Source: Cylindrotheca closterium | Lineage: Eukaryota; Bacillariophyta; Bacillariophyceae; Bacillariales; Bacillariaceae | Assembly: GCA_933822405.4 (NCBI GenBank) | Contig: CAKOGP040001980.1 | Span: 714,784-778,783, forward strand | Direction of reading: 5' to 3' | DNA length: 64,000 nt | Shown: piece after piece, positions 11,339-21,600 of the stretch | How positions within the stretch are numbered: the first letter of the stretch is position 1 | Layout: the number at the start of each line of letters is the position of its first letter | Translations under genes and position numbers: made by a program | The notes under the pieces: model-generated | The model's database searches: none | Told to the model about the DNA's origin: nothing | The model's input: the letters and a program-made list of their open reading frames with translations, nothing else

Positions 11339-12328
11339 ATGTCGTCACAACAAGAACAGCACAATGAAGACGATCGTACTCTTGGTACCATGAAGTCTCG
11401 ACCAAAAGAAACCAACCCAGCTGGAAACGAGCAGAGTGCCCACTATCTCGAGCCAAGAGGTTTGAATGAGATTCCCAAAGTCCTGAACGTGCTGCATCTG
11501 GTCGGAGCCCTGATCCAGACAGCAGAGGCCATCTTCCTGTTTGCATTCGCCGCCAACATCAACTTAAAGTGGTTGGTGTACACCAACTATCCCGTTGCAG
11601 TCGACAACGCGTTGGCATCCCAAATTGGTGGTGAAGGAACTGACAATGTCTACTTCGCTCGACCCGAGAGCAAGTATTACGCCAGCTTTAGTGTGCCATG
11701 GGTGACGGGAGCAATCGTGCTGCTCAGTGCCATTGACCACATTTTCGCTATCATTCCAGGAGGTCGTCAACTCTATGAGCACCACTTGGCACGCAACAAG
11801 GCATCCTTCCGTTGGTTGGAATATGCTGTGTCTTGCTCCCTCATGAACATGCACATCTCTCAGCTTGTTGGTGTCACCGATTTACACATTATTGTGTTGA
11901 TCTTTGTCTTATCGATTTCCATCCAGTACCCAGCGTACATTCACGAGGTGGTGAATGCCAGGGCAAGAGATGAAGGATTTGCTCAATACTGGTCTCCTTT
12001 CATCTTTGGATGCATTCCATGGATTGCAGTATGGGGTGTGATATTCTCTTACTACTCGCAGTCGATTGCAAGAGGAGAGGACCCTCCATCCTTTGTGCTT
12101 CCAACTATCGTGGCCGTGTTTGTATTGGAGGGTCTGTTCCCCATTTTGTTTGTTCTTCAATGGTTGAAGGTTGGTATCTTCCAGGACTACGTTGTTGGAG
12201 AATTTGGCTACATGATCTTGGGACTGATCGCAAAGTCGTCGTTGGCATGGATCACTTTGGTTGGAGCCGAGAAGTATGCTGAGAGTTTCCAATATGAGGA
12301 TGACAACGACGTCTTCTTCAACAATTGA
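11339..12328 (+). CDS. Heliorhodopsin
   Basis: Single-exon 329-residue seven-helix retinal protein. The retinal Schiff-base lysine is K299 in GLIAKSSLAW of the last helix. The family's counterion glutamate is E161 in RWLEYAVSCSLM, the hallmark of heliorhodopsins as opposed to type 1 pumps. A hydrophilic tail of about 45 residues precedes the first helix; heliorhodopsins are known to sit with the N-terminus inside. An in-frame ATG at 11204 would add 45 residues, but the start at 11339 follows the leader AT-rich region and gives the family-like tail. Heliorhodopsins do not appear to pump ions in most studied cases and are thought to signal or transport; the role here is unknown. The gene is divergent from a cyclase/PDE gene. 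Confidence 0.92.
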   Translation: MSSQQEQHNEDDRTLGTMKSRPKETNPAGNEQSAHYLEPRGLNEIPKVLNVLHLVGALIQTAEAIFLFAFAANINLKWLVYTNYPVAVDNALASQIGGEGTDNVYFARPESKYYASFSVPWVTGAIVLLSAIDHIFAIIPGGRQLYEHHLARNKASFRWLEYAVSCSLMNMHISQLVGVTDLHIIVLIFVLSISIQYPAYIHEVVNARARDEGFAQYWSPFIFGCIPWIAVWGVIFSYYSQSIARGEDPPSFVLPTIVAVFVLEGLFPILFVLQWLKVGIFQDYVVGEFGYMILGLIAKSSLAWITLVGAEKYAESFQYEDDNDVFFNN

Positions 12329-12776
12329 AGAGGTTATCTGGGAGCAGGGATGCCATTGTATTTGTTAGTTCACACGAGGACATAAGAAAATAGAAACAAA
12401 GAAAGATCTACCCGCTATTGCACTATTTCAAGTTAAATGATCCATTGGACTTTGGGCTTTCGACTATCATCAGCTGCTCCTCTTGCAGATCTATGATCTT
12501 TTCCCAACTGTTGGTCGTAAGGATTTTAATAGCGGGGGAAGAGTGCTCTGATTCAAAGAAGGGCAGATTTCAACATTTCTCCCCCGTTGAGTCGGATCAC
12601 ACTAAACGTCATACCGGTATATTGAGCACCTTTGAATCTTTCCAAAGGTTGTCTATCGCTTGTACACGAAGTACAAACTATGCTTCGCGCTTCTTCTTCA
12701 TGTTGACGAAACAGGCATTATAAAGTCGAACGAAGGGATTTAAAAATAACGAGCATTAGAGTCTTGAACCGATTTG
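12329..12776 (+). other. Intergenic spacer after heliorhodopsin
   Basis: Carries the heliorhodopsin 3' flank and the upstream region of the recombinase. The only open frame of note (12418-12723) has no recognisable domain and is not supported as a gene. Confidence 0.5.
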
Positions 12777-14792
12777 ATGGTCAACACTGAGCTTTGCCAT
12801 CGGCTCTTGGTTGCGTCCTTGGCCTCTTTGGCTTCCACTGCCGCGTTTCTGACTCCACATGCTGTCACACATTGGCCAAGAAAATCTATATCTCAAAGGA
12901 CTGGAAATCAAGCATCATTGCATGTGGCTTTAAGATCCGCCACCAATGAAGATGACAAAGATATTATTCAAACGATGGACATACTCGGTATTTCGGCCAC
13001 GGACAAGGATGCCATCTTGTCTAATCTCCAACGAGCTGGGCTTTGGGAACCTCCGAACGAGACAAACTCCTCCAATCCGAATACCCTTGGATTATTGGCT
13101 CAAGACTTTGTCGACCGACCAGAAGCATTCTCCTCAATATTGATCAACGATTTTGATTTTCCGCCCCTTGCGGCTCACCAAACTCGAGCGGTGGTCATGA
13201 GTGTGGTAAAGAAGCGCATGAGTTTGCAGCAACAGCGGTTTACTTTACAACAAATTGGAAAAAATGAAGTAGGATTATCCCAACAACAACTTGGTGCTGT
13301 GGCCCCACCAATTGAGCCAAAGCAAGATCACGGTACTGCCATTGAACCTTGGACGGTTGGAAGAGGCCAGAAGCAAAGTATCGACATCGATGAGCACCAA
13401 AGCGTCGAAAATAAGACAGCAAAGCCTAATTTGCCAAAAATAAGAATCATAAGCAACATAGAAGGCCCGAGTATGCCGTCAGATGAAGCTCAAATCGACC
13501 AGAAGCAAGAGGAGGAAGCCGAAAGGAAACCAAAGAAGCTGTCTAGATTCAAAGCAACAATCATCAATGAAAAGGCCAAAGCGCGGCGAAAAAATGGCGA
13601 ATACGAATATGCTCTGGATGATGGCCTGTATCCCCTGTTGGCAAATGATCTCCAAGCCTTCTTTCTGTTCATGACCCGCCCTTCGCCTCATTCCCAGGAA
13701 GATCCGATTCGGGGGGCGACCGCCGAAGTTTACATGCGACATGCACGCCAATTCCTGGGCTGGTATGTCACCCAAGAGAAGCGGCCAGTATCCTCCAGTG
13801 AAAGCAAACCAGAAGTTCCTTCAAATGAGAACCTTTCGTTGCAGGACATCATTCCAAACAAAGAACAGGAATCGGCCAATGATATTATTGACTTTGTTCT
13901 CTGGTTACGATCTAGAGATGTCAGTGTTTCCTATGAAGCCAACATTCTACGAGGGTTGACCAAGTTACTCAAGTTTCGATTTTCGAGAGAGAGCCAGACT
14001 GATTCAGCCCAGAATGGAAACACTTTTTCCGATATTCCACTAATTAAGGAGATTCGAAAGCTACATCGGGATGCAAATATGCGACAGAAATTGGCTCCAC
14101 GATCTAGTAACGAACAAAAGAAATGGCTCTCCTGGCCAGAGTATCTGCAAGTGATTAAAGAACTGAAACAAGAGCTTCTCGATTTGATGGAGCAATATTT
14201 TCAGTTGCAGTCAAAGGTTCAGAAAGTAAAGGTTGCGGAAGCCTACCAATGCTACCTCATTTTGTCCCTCTTTGCCAGTATCCCGGATCGACAACGGACC
14301 ATGCGAGAACTCGCCATAGGAACTACCTTGGTGAAGAGCGAAGAAACTGATGGCTGGACCGTCCGCCATGGTCCCGACGATTACAAGACCGGCAAGTCCT
14401 ATGGTGAACGACCCACCATGCAACTACGGGAAGACCTTTCACTAGCGATTGACGACTATATTGATAACTGGCGATCGGCACTGGAACCCACCACTGATTT
14501 TCTCTTTGTACAGTCTCGTACGGGCAAACCATTGACTGCGGATGGCATCTTTCAACGGGTTTCTCGTTCCTGCTTCAAGTATGGCGGGAAACGTACCAAT
14601 CCGCATTTGTTACGAGACATGATTGTGACCCATGTGCGAGAGTCAGATGCTTCGGAGAAGGAATTGGAGGCCTTGGCATTGTACATGGGACATTCGATTT
14701 CAATGCAGCGTTCATCGTACGATCGACGAACTCTGACCACTAAGATTGCTCCTGCCGTTGAGCTCATGCGATCCATCAACACAGATGCCTAA
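12777..14792 (+). CDS. Tyrosine recombinase with a plastid-type N-terminal pre-sequence
   Basis: Single-exon 671-residue protein starting at the ATG at 12777. The C-terminal third is a phage-integrase-type catalytic domain with all expected residues in order: Arg in SIPDRQRTMREL (R505 or R507), Lys in DDYKTGKSYG, H610 and R613 in NPHLLRD, H639 in MGHS, and nucleophile Y648 in RSSYDRR. A SAM-like core-binding region lies around residues 310-430 (GATAEVYMRHARQFLGWY). The N-terminus is hydrophobic and ends in STAAF/LTPH, resembling the diatom ASAFAP plastid signal with Phe at +1, followed by a Ser/Arg/Lys-rich stretch. The middle is Gln/Glu/Lys-rich and probably disordered. A domesticated enzyme acting on plastid DNA is an inference; a degenerate mobile-element integrase is the alternative. 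No terminal repeats are seen around it. Confidence 0.82.
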   Translation: MVNTELCHRLLVASLASLASTAAFLTPHAVTHWPRKSISQRTGNQASLHVALRSATNEDDKDIIQTMDILGISATDKDAILSNLQRAGLWEPPNETNSSNPNTLGLLAQDFVDRPEAFSSILINDFDFPPLAAHQTRAVVMSVVKKRMSLQQQRFTLQQIGKNEVGLSQQQLGAVAPPIEPKQDHGTAIEPWTVGRGQKQSIDIDEHQSVENKTAKPNLPKIRIISNIEGPSMPSDEAQIDQKQEEEAERKPKKLSRFKATIINEKAKARRKNGEYEYALDDGLYPLLANDLQAFFLFMTRPSPHSQEDPIRGATAEVYMRHARQFLGWYVTQEKRPVSSSESKPEVPSNENLSLQDIIPNKEQESANDIIDFVLWLRSRDVSVSYEANILRGLTKLLKFRFSRESQTDSAQNGNTFSDIPLIKEIRKLHRDANMRQKLAPRSSNEQKKWLSWPEYLQVIKELKQELLDLMEQYFQLQSKVQKVKVAEAYQCYLILSLFASIPDRQRTMRELAIGTTLVKSEETDGWTVRHGPDDYKTGKSYGERPTMQLREDLSLAIDDYIDNWRSALEPTTDFLFVQSRTGKPLTADGIFQRVSRSCFKYGGKRTNPHLLRDMIVTHVRESDASEKELEALALYMGHSISMQRSSYDRRTLTTKIAPAVELMRSINTDA

Positions 14793-14951
14793 AACCATAG
14801 TCGCGATTGAGACATTGGGGTGTATCATAATACAGTGTAAATAGTTTGACCTTGCTAGCCCAGCATTAAAGAAGTCTTGGCAATCTGAGCTAGGCCGCCA
14901 TCCAAACTTGTATCCAGCATCCCAAGCCATGTAGAAAAAGGACTCTATGCA

Positions 14952-15006
14952 GGCGCCATATCAAAGGGCAAGAATGTTTTATCATCTTCGCCTTGTCATT
15001 CGGCCG
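14952..15006 (-). promoter_or_regulatory. Candidate SECIS element in the 3' UTR of the selenoprotein gene
   Basis: Read on the minus strand from 15006: helix I GGCCG, core AATGAC, a stem AAGGC-G-AAGA-TG, an apical loop ATAAAA, the returning strand CA-T-TCTT-GCCCTT, the 3' core TGAT, then ATGGC closing helix I. The ATGA/TGAT pair would form the non-Watson-Crick quartet and the A-run sits in the apical loop as SECIS elements require. It begins about 230 nt after the stop codon at 15236. The stem has one bulged C and one internal mismatch. It was found by eye, so the fold needs computing. Confidence 0.55.
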
Positions 15007-15235
15007 AATGCATGTCAGTCACTTCATATTGGTTGTTGTTGCCGATGTTTTCAATTCATTGTTCTCGTTTGGTTCAAAAAGACTGTTCTTCAACTGCTTC
15101 TTCCTTATTGTCAGAGATATCCACCACACGACGCAACGATCGATGGGAGTGTGAAAAGACTCTCGTCATGCCCAAGAAGAACCAGCATGATAATCAACTT
15201 TCCAAGCGCAAATGCTTCCCTGATGCCAAATCATT

Positions 15236-15865
15236 CTATCGGACAAGTCTCAATTTCCTTGCCTTCGTTTTACCACGAACGACTAGGAAAAGAATGACTA
15301 TCCCGATTGTTCCAGCGACCATATAGAGAGTAGATTTTCCAGCCAAGGAAGACGCTTCCAAGTTTGCTAAATCACTCTTCAGCAAACGATCTTTCAATAA
15401 TTCTTGACTAGACTTGAGTTGAAAGCCCTTTTCCTCCATCTTTTTCACAATATCAGCATGTGTAGTCAACTCATAGATAGGAACCTCTTCCACCTCCTTT
15501 CCATCTTCGTAAATATGCATGACTGCCTTTTGTCCACGAATCCATTCCACCTCAACCCCTTGATAATTGTTTACCTCGCCACCCTTTAGAAAATCCTTCA
15601 GTGCAGGGTTGCGATTCAAGGTTCACGCAGGACTATCGTACCATATTATTCAAAAGACCGCGAAGAAGCGGATGGTAAAGGCAAGAGAAAAAGGAGCCAT
15701 TGTCAGGGCAAGTCGGCTCAAAGGAGACTCCAAATGACAACCAATGACCTGTCGGCGAAGGATGGCTTACCAGGAGATGATCTTTGCCGTTCGCGTGGCT
15801 GATGCTGTCCAAGCGCTACAAAGGACGAGGAGAAGGAATATTATACTTTTCTGAAAGGAATACAT
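15236..15865 (-). CDS. Membrane-anchored Sep15/SelM-like selenoprotein (in-frame TGA = Sec)
   Basis: Two exons, 15771-15865 and 15236-15632, with a 138-bp GT-AG intron (15633-15770), giving 163 residues if TGA at 15623-15625 is read as selenocysteine. Exon 1 encodes a signal peptide (MYSFQKSIIFLLLVLCSAW). The split codon TG/T makes Cys32, so the join reads IISC-PA-U-TLNRNPALKDF, a CxxU redox motif with U35 in the place it holds in SelM (CGGU) and near that in Sep15 (CGU). The following domain (GVEVEWIRGQKAVMHIYEDG) is a thioredoxin-like Sep15/SelM fold. A C-terminal membrane helix (STLYMVAGTIGIVILFLVV) and a basic tail follow, which classical ER-lumenal Sep15 and SelM lack. It is likely an ER-lumen thiol-oxidoreductase for protein folding, tethered to the membrane. 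A plain annotation would start after the TGA and lose the active site. Confidence 0.8.
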
Positions 15866-16366
15866 GTTGTGTCGCTGCTTGACTTGTACCGGTACCGGTG
15901 ATTGTGTTGTTGGTACCGTACTCTACTTCATCTAGTCCGACGAGTCAGTCAATAGATCAAAACTTGCTGCTTGACCATTGGCGTTTGGATTGTTATAATA
16001 AGTACACGAAATCATGGAGTGATATCTAGTGCTTCAAATTGGTCAGTCAGCTGGTATCTTATGTACTTTATAATCAAGGGTTATATATTTACCAGATTAG
16101 TACAATTCTAGTGTAGGCAAGCCTGAAAATAACGCTTTGAACTGCTACTTTCTCCTGTCCCCTTTTCAACTCGAGGATAGCCACTTTGTAGGACTCAATG
16201 CGACCAAAAAGGACCAATAGCTGGTTCTTGATGATTGCATCTTCACCATGCAAAGTGACTTTGGGGGATGTTCATGATGAATCTTCACCTCGCTTCACCA
16301 TTGTTAACCTTCAATCAACGGCACAGTCCTATAGGCTTCCTTCGGTTCAATCTTCCCGGCGTATCG
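15866..16366. other. Intergenic spacer upstream of the selenoprotein gene
   Basis: Contains the selenoprotein promoter and the 3' flank of the SET gene. An ACCGGTACCGGT palindrome lies at about 15888-15899; CCGGTAC-type strings recur elsewhere in the window (for example near 27840). No gene seen. Confidence 0.5.
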
Positions 16367-18352
16367 CTATTGCTTTGATTTTGTACCTTTCAAGTTTCTC
16401 CACTTTTGTGGGAAATGACCATCGATGATGCCAATGGGATGCCGAAAGGCTCCAGGGAGACTTATATCACCTTGATATGGAAGATCTACAAAGGTACAAG
16501 CCTCATGTGGCACATTGACGATTTCCTCGATGCGATCCTCAGCAAACTTTGCCAAGACAGTGTAATTGAAGAAATGCTCAGGGGCCATTGCTCGGTCAAG
16601 TACATCAACAATGAACAAGTTGCGCCCATGGTAGTCTTGCTGCGTTGTCGGACTGCTCCATTCCACAATTTCCACTCTGAGAGCCTCGTCGAACATTGGC
16701 TTTCCGTCCGGTACCTCTCTCACGTTCAAAAAGCAAGCTGTCGCAACCCCAACCGGATAGGGAGGTCTTTTGGTCCTGGCCGCTGCGAACGGTTTGGTAC
16801 GATATTGATCGCGGAGATCTTGCGCCCGGAGTGGATGAGAATTCCCTTGTTTGTCACGCTGCCACCGAGCTTGATAGTCATTCCATGCAGCTACCCATTG
16901 CGGTCCATAATCCAAGAAGATTTCATCACCTTCTGCGATGTCGCTAGTGGCAACTACCTTCATGGTAAGCACAATTTTACTGACCTCTGCCATTTGTTCA
17001 ACGGTGTAATCATGGTATTGATGCTGATTGGGTAGCTTGTCAACCCTGCGAGACCAAGTGACGTAGGCATTGGAAGATTTACCACTCTGATGGTTGATCA
17101 ATGTAGCAAGACTTCCTAGTGGGAAGAGGAGTAACGAACTCTCCGGATGACCGAAACAGTAGTTTAGGATCATTTGTTTGCCGATCGATTGTGTGGAAGA
17201 AGAGGTTTCGCCAACTGGATACATGTTCAAGATTTCTTTGTCTGCAATATGGAGCATAGGACTAACGGTGATCGTCTCCCCCTTTTGTATTCTTCGTGTA
17301 GCAAAGGCACCCCAACCAGCACTTGGGATTCTCGAAGGACCTGCTCTGAGTGTATCTAGGCAAAAACCGTTCTGCTGCAACCAATCGCTAGACCGGATCA
17401 TCTCTCGATACCGATACAAGAAGGACCCACCGGCGGCCTGGGCTTGTGCAACTTTTCGGGGACTGGATGGAATCAAGGATCGAATCGTCTTGGCATGCTT
17501 CCCTGCCGCTTCTCCCAAAACGTCATCAACCATGAAATCGACTATTTCCTCTTGGAGGTCTCGTGATAAGTCTGGAAATTCTTGAAAGAAGGTCACTAGA
17601 TCTGAAATAATCGTATCGGCCTTTTCGTAATCCGATCGTCGAATGGTGTCTTGATAGGCATCGTCATTGTCACCAGAAGTTTCATCCCAGACATCACCAA
17701 AATCAGCAAAAAATTCCATGCCTAGAGGGATCTCCCGAGTAGCTTGCAAGGTGACGTTATGATAGGTCGTGATTGCCCCCCGGGACAAGTGCGGCTCTCC
17801 AGCCTTCAGAAACGAGGGTGATTTCCGCAAGAGGACCGAAGCTTGATGGAAATTCACATTGGAGATCCCAGAATGGTAATGCGACAAGACTCCAATTCCT
17901 GGAATGGCCGCCGGAGCGGAATATTCTCCCTCACATTGGGCGCCTACAAAGTTGGCAGTCCAAAAGAAACCTTCCAGAAAGTCAATTAGCTGGGCGTGAT
18001 GATTCGGCAAGGAAACGGCCGGGTTCCTTTGAAATTGCTCCGTTGGTTGAAAATTGAAGTCCACAAGCGGAATGGCAAGCTCGGCATGAACCGGTAATGT
18101 TTCATTTACGCCATAGGCCTTTCCAGCAAATAAACCATACTTGGGTTCTCGATCAGTACCTGTATACGAAGGTGCCAACCAGAGCGGACAGTTATTGTAG
18201 CTCTCGCCTGCAGCACAAGAGGATGGTCCATGGTGATGACTGTTGGCATCACAATGATTTGATTCTTCTGCATTTAATGCGACAATTTTTGTTGCGAATA
18301 CTGAAAGCGTAAGGAAAATCCCATGCCCAATACTTCGTATCCTTACTATCAT
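16367..18352 (-). CDS. Secreted tandem-SET-domain protein, copy A
   Basis: Single-exon 661-residue protein with an N-terminal signal peptide (ending near VFATKIVALNAEE), so it enters the secretory route. The second half is a recognisable SET fold: GWGAFATRRIQKGETI, NYCFGHPESSLLLFPLG, LATLINHQSGKSSNAYVTW, and VVATSDIAEGDEIFLDYG. The first half repeats a weaker SET pattern: KYGLFAGKAYGVNETLPV at the start and GMEFFADFGDVWD at its end. The conserved NHS of active SET methyltransferases reads NHQS here (near residue 430), so activity is uncertain. It is a paralogue of the gene at 61485-63505, with the same signal-peptide, SET, SET, C-terminal FVDLPY..FRHPI layout. Lumenal or extracellular SET proteins are unusual; substrate unknown. 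The divergent P-type ATPase begins 308 bp away. Confidence 0.82.
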   Translation of the reverse strand: MIVRIRSIGHGIFLTLSVFATKIVALNAEESNHCDANSHHHGPSSCAAGESYNNCPLWLAPSYTGTDREPKYGLFAGKAYGVNETLPVHAELAIPLVDFNFQPTEQFQRNPAVSLPNHHAQLIDFLEGFFWTANFVGAQCEGEYSAPAAIPGIGVLSHYHSGISNVNFHQASVLLRKSPSFLKAGEPHLSRGAITTYHNVTLQATREIPLGMEFFADFGDVWDETSGDNDDAYQDTIRRSDYEKADTIISDLVTFFQEFPDLSRDLQEEIVDFMVDDVLGEAAGKHAKTIRSLIPSSPRKVAQAQAAGGSFLYRYREMIRSSDWLQQNGFCLDTLRAGPSRIPSAGWGAFATRRIQKGETITVSPMLHIADKEILNMYPVGETSSSTQSIGKQMILNYCFGHPESSLLLFPLGSLATLINHQSGKSSNAYVTWSRRVDKLPNQHQYHDYTVEQMAEVSKIVLTMKVVATSDIAEGDEIFLDYGPQWVAAWNDYQARWQRDKQGNSHPLRAQDLRDQYRTKPFAAARTKRPPYPVGVATACFLNVREVPDGKPMFDEALRVEIVEWSSPTTQQDYHGRNLFIVDVLDRAMAPEHFFNYTVLAKFAEDRIEEIVNVPHEACTFVDLPYQGDISLPGAFRHPIGIIDGHFPQKWRNLKGTKSKQ

Positions 18353-18660
18353 GATGAATAGTGAAAGAATGAATGATGCAGCGATACTACAAGTAAGCCA
18401 TCGTCGATATAGGGTTGTGTTATTTTCAATTCTCTTTTGGTAATTTCAAGTCAGTTGAGTCGGAGAATGAATGAAAAGGATCGAATGAATCGAGGATGAA
18501 TCCCGCAAAATCCGCGCATTCGACAATACGGGCATCAACTTTCGCTTTCATATTTGGAAGTGATCAACTACTTTTTGGCCAGGTTTGAGTCTCGGCTCAC
18601 AATTTACAGCTTGTATCAAATTTACTGCAAAACAAAAGTACGAAAAAGAACCCAAACAGT
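18353..18660. promoter_or_regulatory. Short bidirectional promoter region (SET copy A / P-type ATPase)
   Basis: Only 308 bp lie between the divergent start codons at 18352 and 18661, so the two genes probably share promoter sequence. I do not see a clear TATA box or repeated motif. Confidence 0.4.
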
Positions 18661-21600
18661 ATGATGCAAGAATCATCCATGATCAACGACAAGCCCCAAT
18701 TGGAAGTGCAGCAGCCAAATTGGCATGCAATGACCAAGGAAGAGGTCTTTTCTGAACTTGAACTTCCTGAGGACCACCGAACCAATGGTCTCTCCACTGA
18801 GCAGGCTAGTGCCAGCTTGGAAAAGTATGGTAGGAATATGCTCTCCAGCAAGAAGAAGAAGACTCTCTTGGAGAAAGTTTGGGAACAAGTCGCCAACGTT
18901 CTGGTTGGTATCCTTCTGTTTGTTGCCGCTATTTCGATTGTCCGCGTCTTCACAGATGATCCAGTGACTAACGGTATCCAGGTTGGCATCATCGTTGGTG
19001 TTATCATGTAAGTGATTTGTCTTCACGACACGAAGTACTTCGTTGAATCCTTCGTCTAACTAAGCAACATTTTCAGCATCAACACTGCCATTGGTATCAT
19101 CCAAGAAGGCTCTGCTGAGAAGGCCGCCGAGGCTCTCAAGGCCATGCTCTCCTCTGATGCAATTGTCCTCCGTAACGGTATTGAGACAAAGGTCCCAGCC
19201 GAAGAGGTTGTCCCTGGTGATGTTGTCGTCCTCTCGCTTGGTGATCGTGTGCCCGCCGATCTTCGCATGATCGAAGTCAGTCAATTGGCATCTGCCGAGG
19301 CCGCATTGACTGGAGAATCCGTTCCTATTGATAAGACCGTTGATGTAATTGAATCTGAAAATCCAAAGTCCGTTCCACTTGGTGACCGGCACAACATGTG
19401 CTTCTCTGCAACCCTCGTCGCTCAAGGATCAGGTGTTGGCATCATTGTCGCCACTGGTGACAATACTGAGATTGGAACCATCAACCAGCTTGTGAATAAA
19501 GTCGAAGATCAGAAGACTGCTGTCTTGGAACAAATTGACAATGTTTCAAAGTGGTTGGCATTGTTCATTGTCTTCACTGCCATTGTCGCGTTCCTTGTCT
19601 CGTTCTTCACAACTGACACTGATGACCGTGACTGGCTTGAGTCTCTCTCAGTGGCTCTTGTCTGTGCCGTCGCAATGATCCCCGAAGGTCTTGAGGCGAT
19701 TGTCACTGTTTCCTACGCCTGGGCTGTGAGCAACATGGCTGACAAAAATGCTATTATCCGTGCTCTTCCTGCTGTCGAGACTCTCGGATCAGTGACCACT
19801 ATCTGCTCCGACAAGACCGGCACTCTTACAAAGAACGAGATGACCCTTGTTGGCTTTGTCACTTCCAACGCGAGATACAAGATCGATGGCGATTCTACGG
19901 AACGTACCAACAAGAACTTTGTCCGTGATGATACCTACATGGCCAAACGTGCTGACCACACCAAAATGATGAAGACTCGCGATGTTCTCAAGTCTGGACC
20001 AGGTGTTTCTACTCACGATAGGTTCGGCAAGAAGGAGAAAGACTTTCCATTCACCATGCGCGGGTCTGTCATCGACAAGAGCTTGGTCTCTGACCACGGA
20101 AATCAGGAAGGTTCCGAAGCAGCCGACAAGGCTGACGGTCATGAAAGCAACGATAACTTCCCTGTTGGAGCTGGTGAATCTCCGGAACTATCATTCTTCC
20201 GTCAAGGTCTTGCTGGAGGCGTCCTTTGCTCCAAGTGTACTCTTGGAAAGGATGGGGGCCGCGAAGGTGAAATTGGCAACCCAACTGAGCTTTCCATCCT
20301 CCGAGCTTCCTACTGGGGCGGCATTGAAGTTAACGACATGAAGGATGCTTCACCTATCATCGCTGAGGTTCCATTCTCGTCCGATTACAAATTCATGGCT
20401 ACGGTTCACGCCCCAAAACCCGAAAACGATGGCCAAGGCAAAAATGACAAGCTGATCATCCATGTCAAGGGTGCCCCGGATCGTATGATTCCTCTCTGCA
20501 ACAAACAATTCAAGGCCGGTATGCTCAACGAAACCGAAGACATCAACCATGACTACTGGATCGAACAAATTGCCATCCTTTCTTCCCATGGCCTGCGTTG
20601 CCTCGCTCTACTCCGTGGTGAACTTGACTTGGGTGCTGTCCAGCAAGGAGATCCACTTGGTCCAGAATTCGTCCAGGACAAAGGAGCCTGGCTTACCATT
20701 GTTGGAGTCTGTGCCATTATGGACCCCCCTCGCCCAGAGTGTGTGGATGCCATCACTCAAGCTCATGGTGCAGGTGTTCGTGTTGCCATGATTACTGGAG
20801 ACCACAAGGATACTGCACTTGCCATTGGTTGCATGCTTGGACTGGTCAACGAGGAGCACAATTCTGCCATTACTGGACCAGAACTCGATGCCATGGGCGA
20901 CGAGGAAATCAAGTCGGCGGTTCAAAAGTACAATGTGTTTGCTCGAGCTTCTCCCCAAAACAAGATTCGTATCGTCAAGGCACTTCAATCACAAGGAGAA
21001 GTTTGTGGCATGACCGGTGATGGTGTCAACGACGCCCCTGCTCTAAAGGCAGCGGACATGGGAGTCGCCATGGGCAAAGAAGGAACCGATGTCGCTCGAG
21101 AAGCTTCCAAGATGATTCTTGCCGATGATAATTTTGCCACCATCATGGTAGCCGTTCGTGAAGGTCGTGTGGTATGGGATAACTTGCGAAAGGTTCTTCT
21201 GGTCAACACTCCCATCAATAATGCCCAAGGAATGTCAGTTCTGTTCGGTCTTGTCTGCGGTCTTAAAGATACTCCCTTGACCGCCATTCAAGTGCTGTAC
21301 TGCAACTTGATTTGTGCCATTACATTGGGATTCGTCACGGCTGTGGAGCCTGCCGAAGATGGCATAATGAACCTTCCACCCCGACGCGTTGGAAAGCGTT
21401 TGATTGGAAGGTACTTGTTTTTGCGCATTGTTCTCGGAACTGCCACTTTGGTGGCTTGCACCGTTGGGTCTACTTTCTGGGCTCGTTCCTTGTACCTGAA
21501 TGGAGCCACCGAGACTTCCAATTACTACTACGATATAGTCCTGCCGTTGATGAGATCTCAAGCTTCCAATACTTTGACCTTTGGTGCCTGCTCCATCACC

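Noticed and set aside
12418..12723. 101-codon plus-strand frame between heliorhodopsin and recombinase
   Set aside because: No homology features, no paralogue, and composition like the surrounding spacer.
15236..15619. Selenoprotein gene starting at the TTG after the TGA, as a plain 127-residue protein
   Set aside because: TTG is not a credible start here. Splicing to the upstream signal-peptide exon restores Cys and the Sec motif in frame.
16406..17035. 209-codon plus-strand frame
   Set aside because: It is opposite the SET protein copy A and carries no domain of its own.
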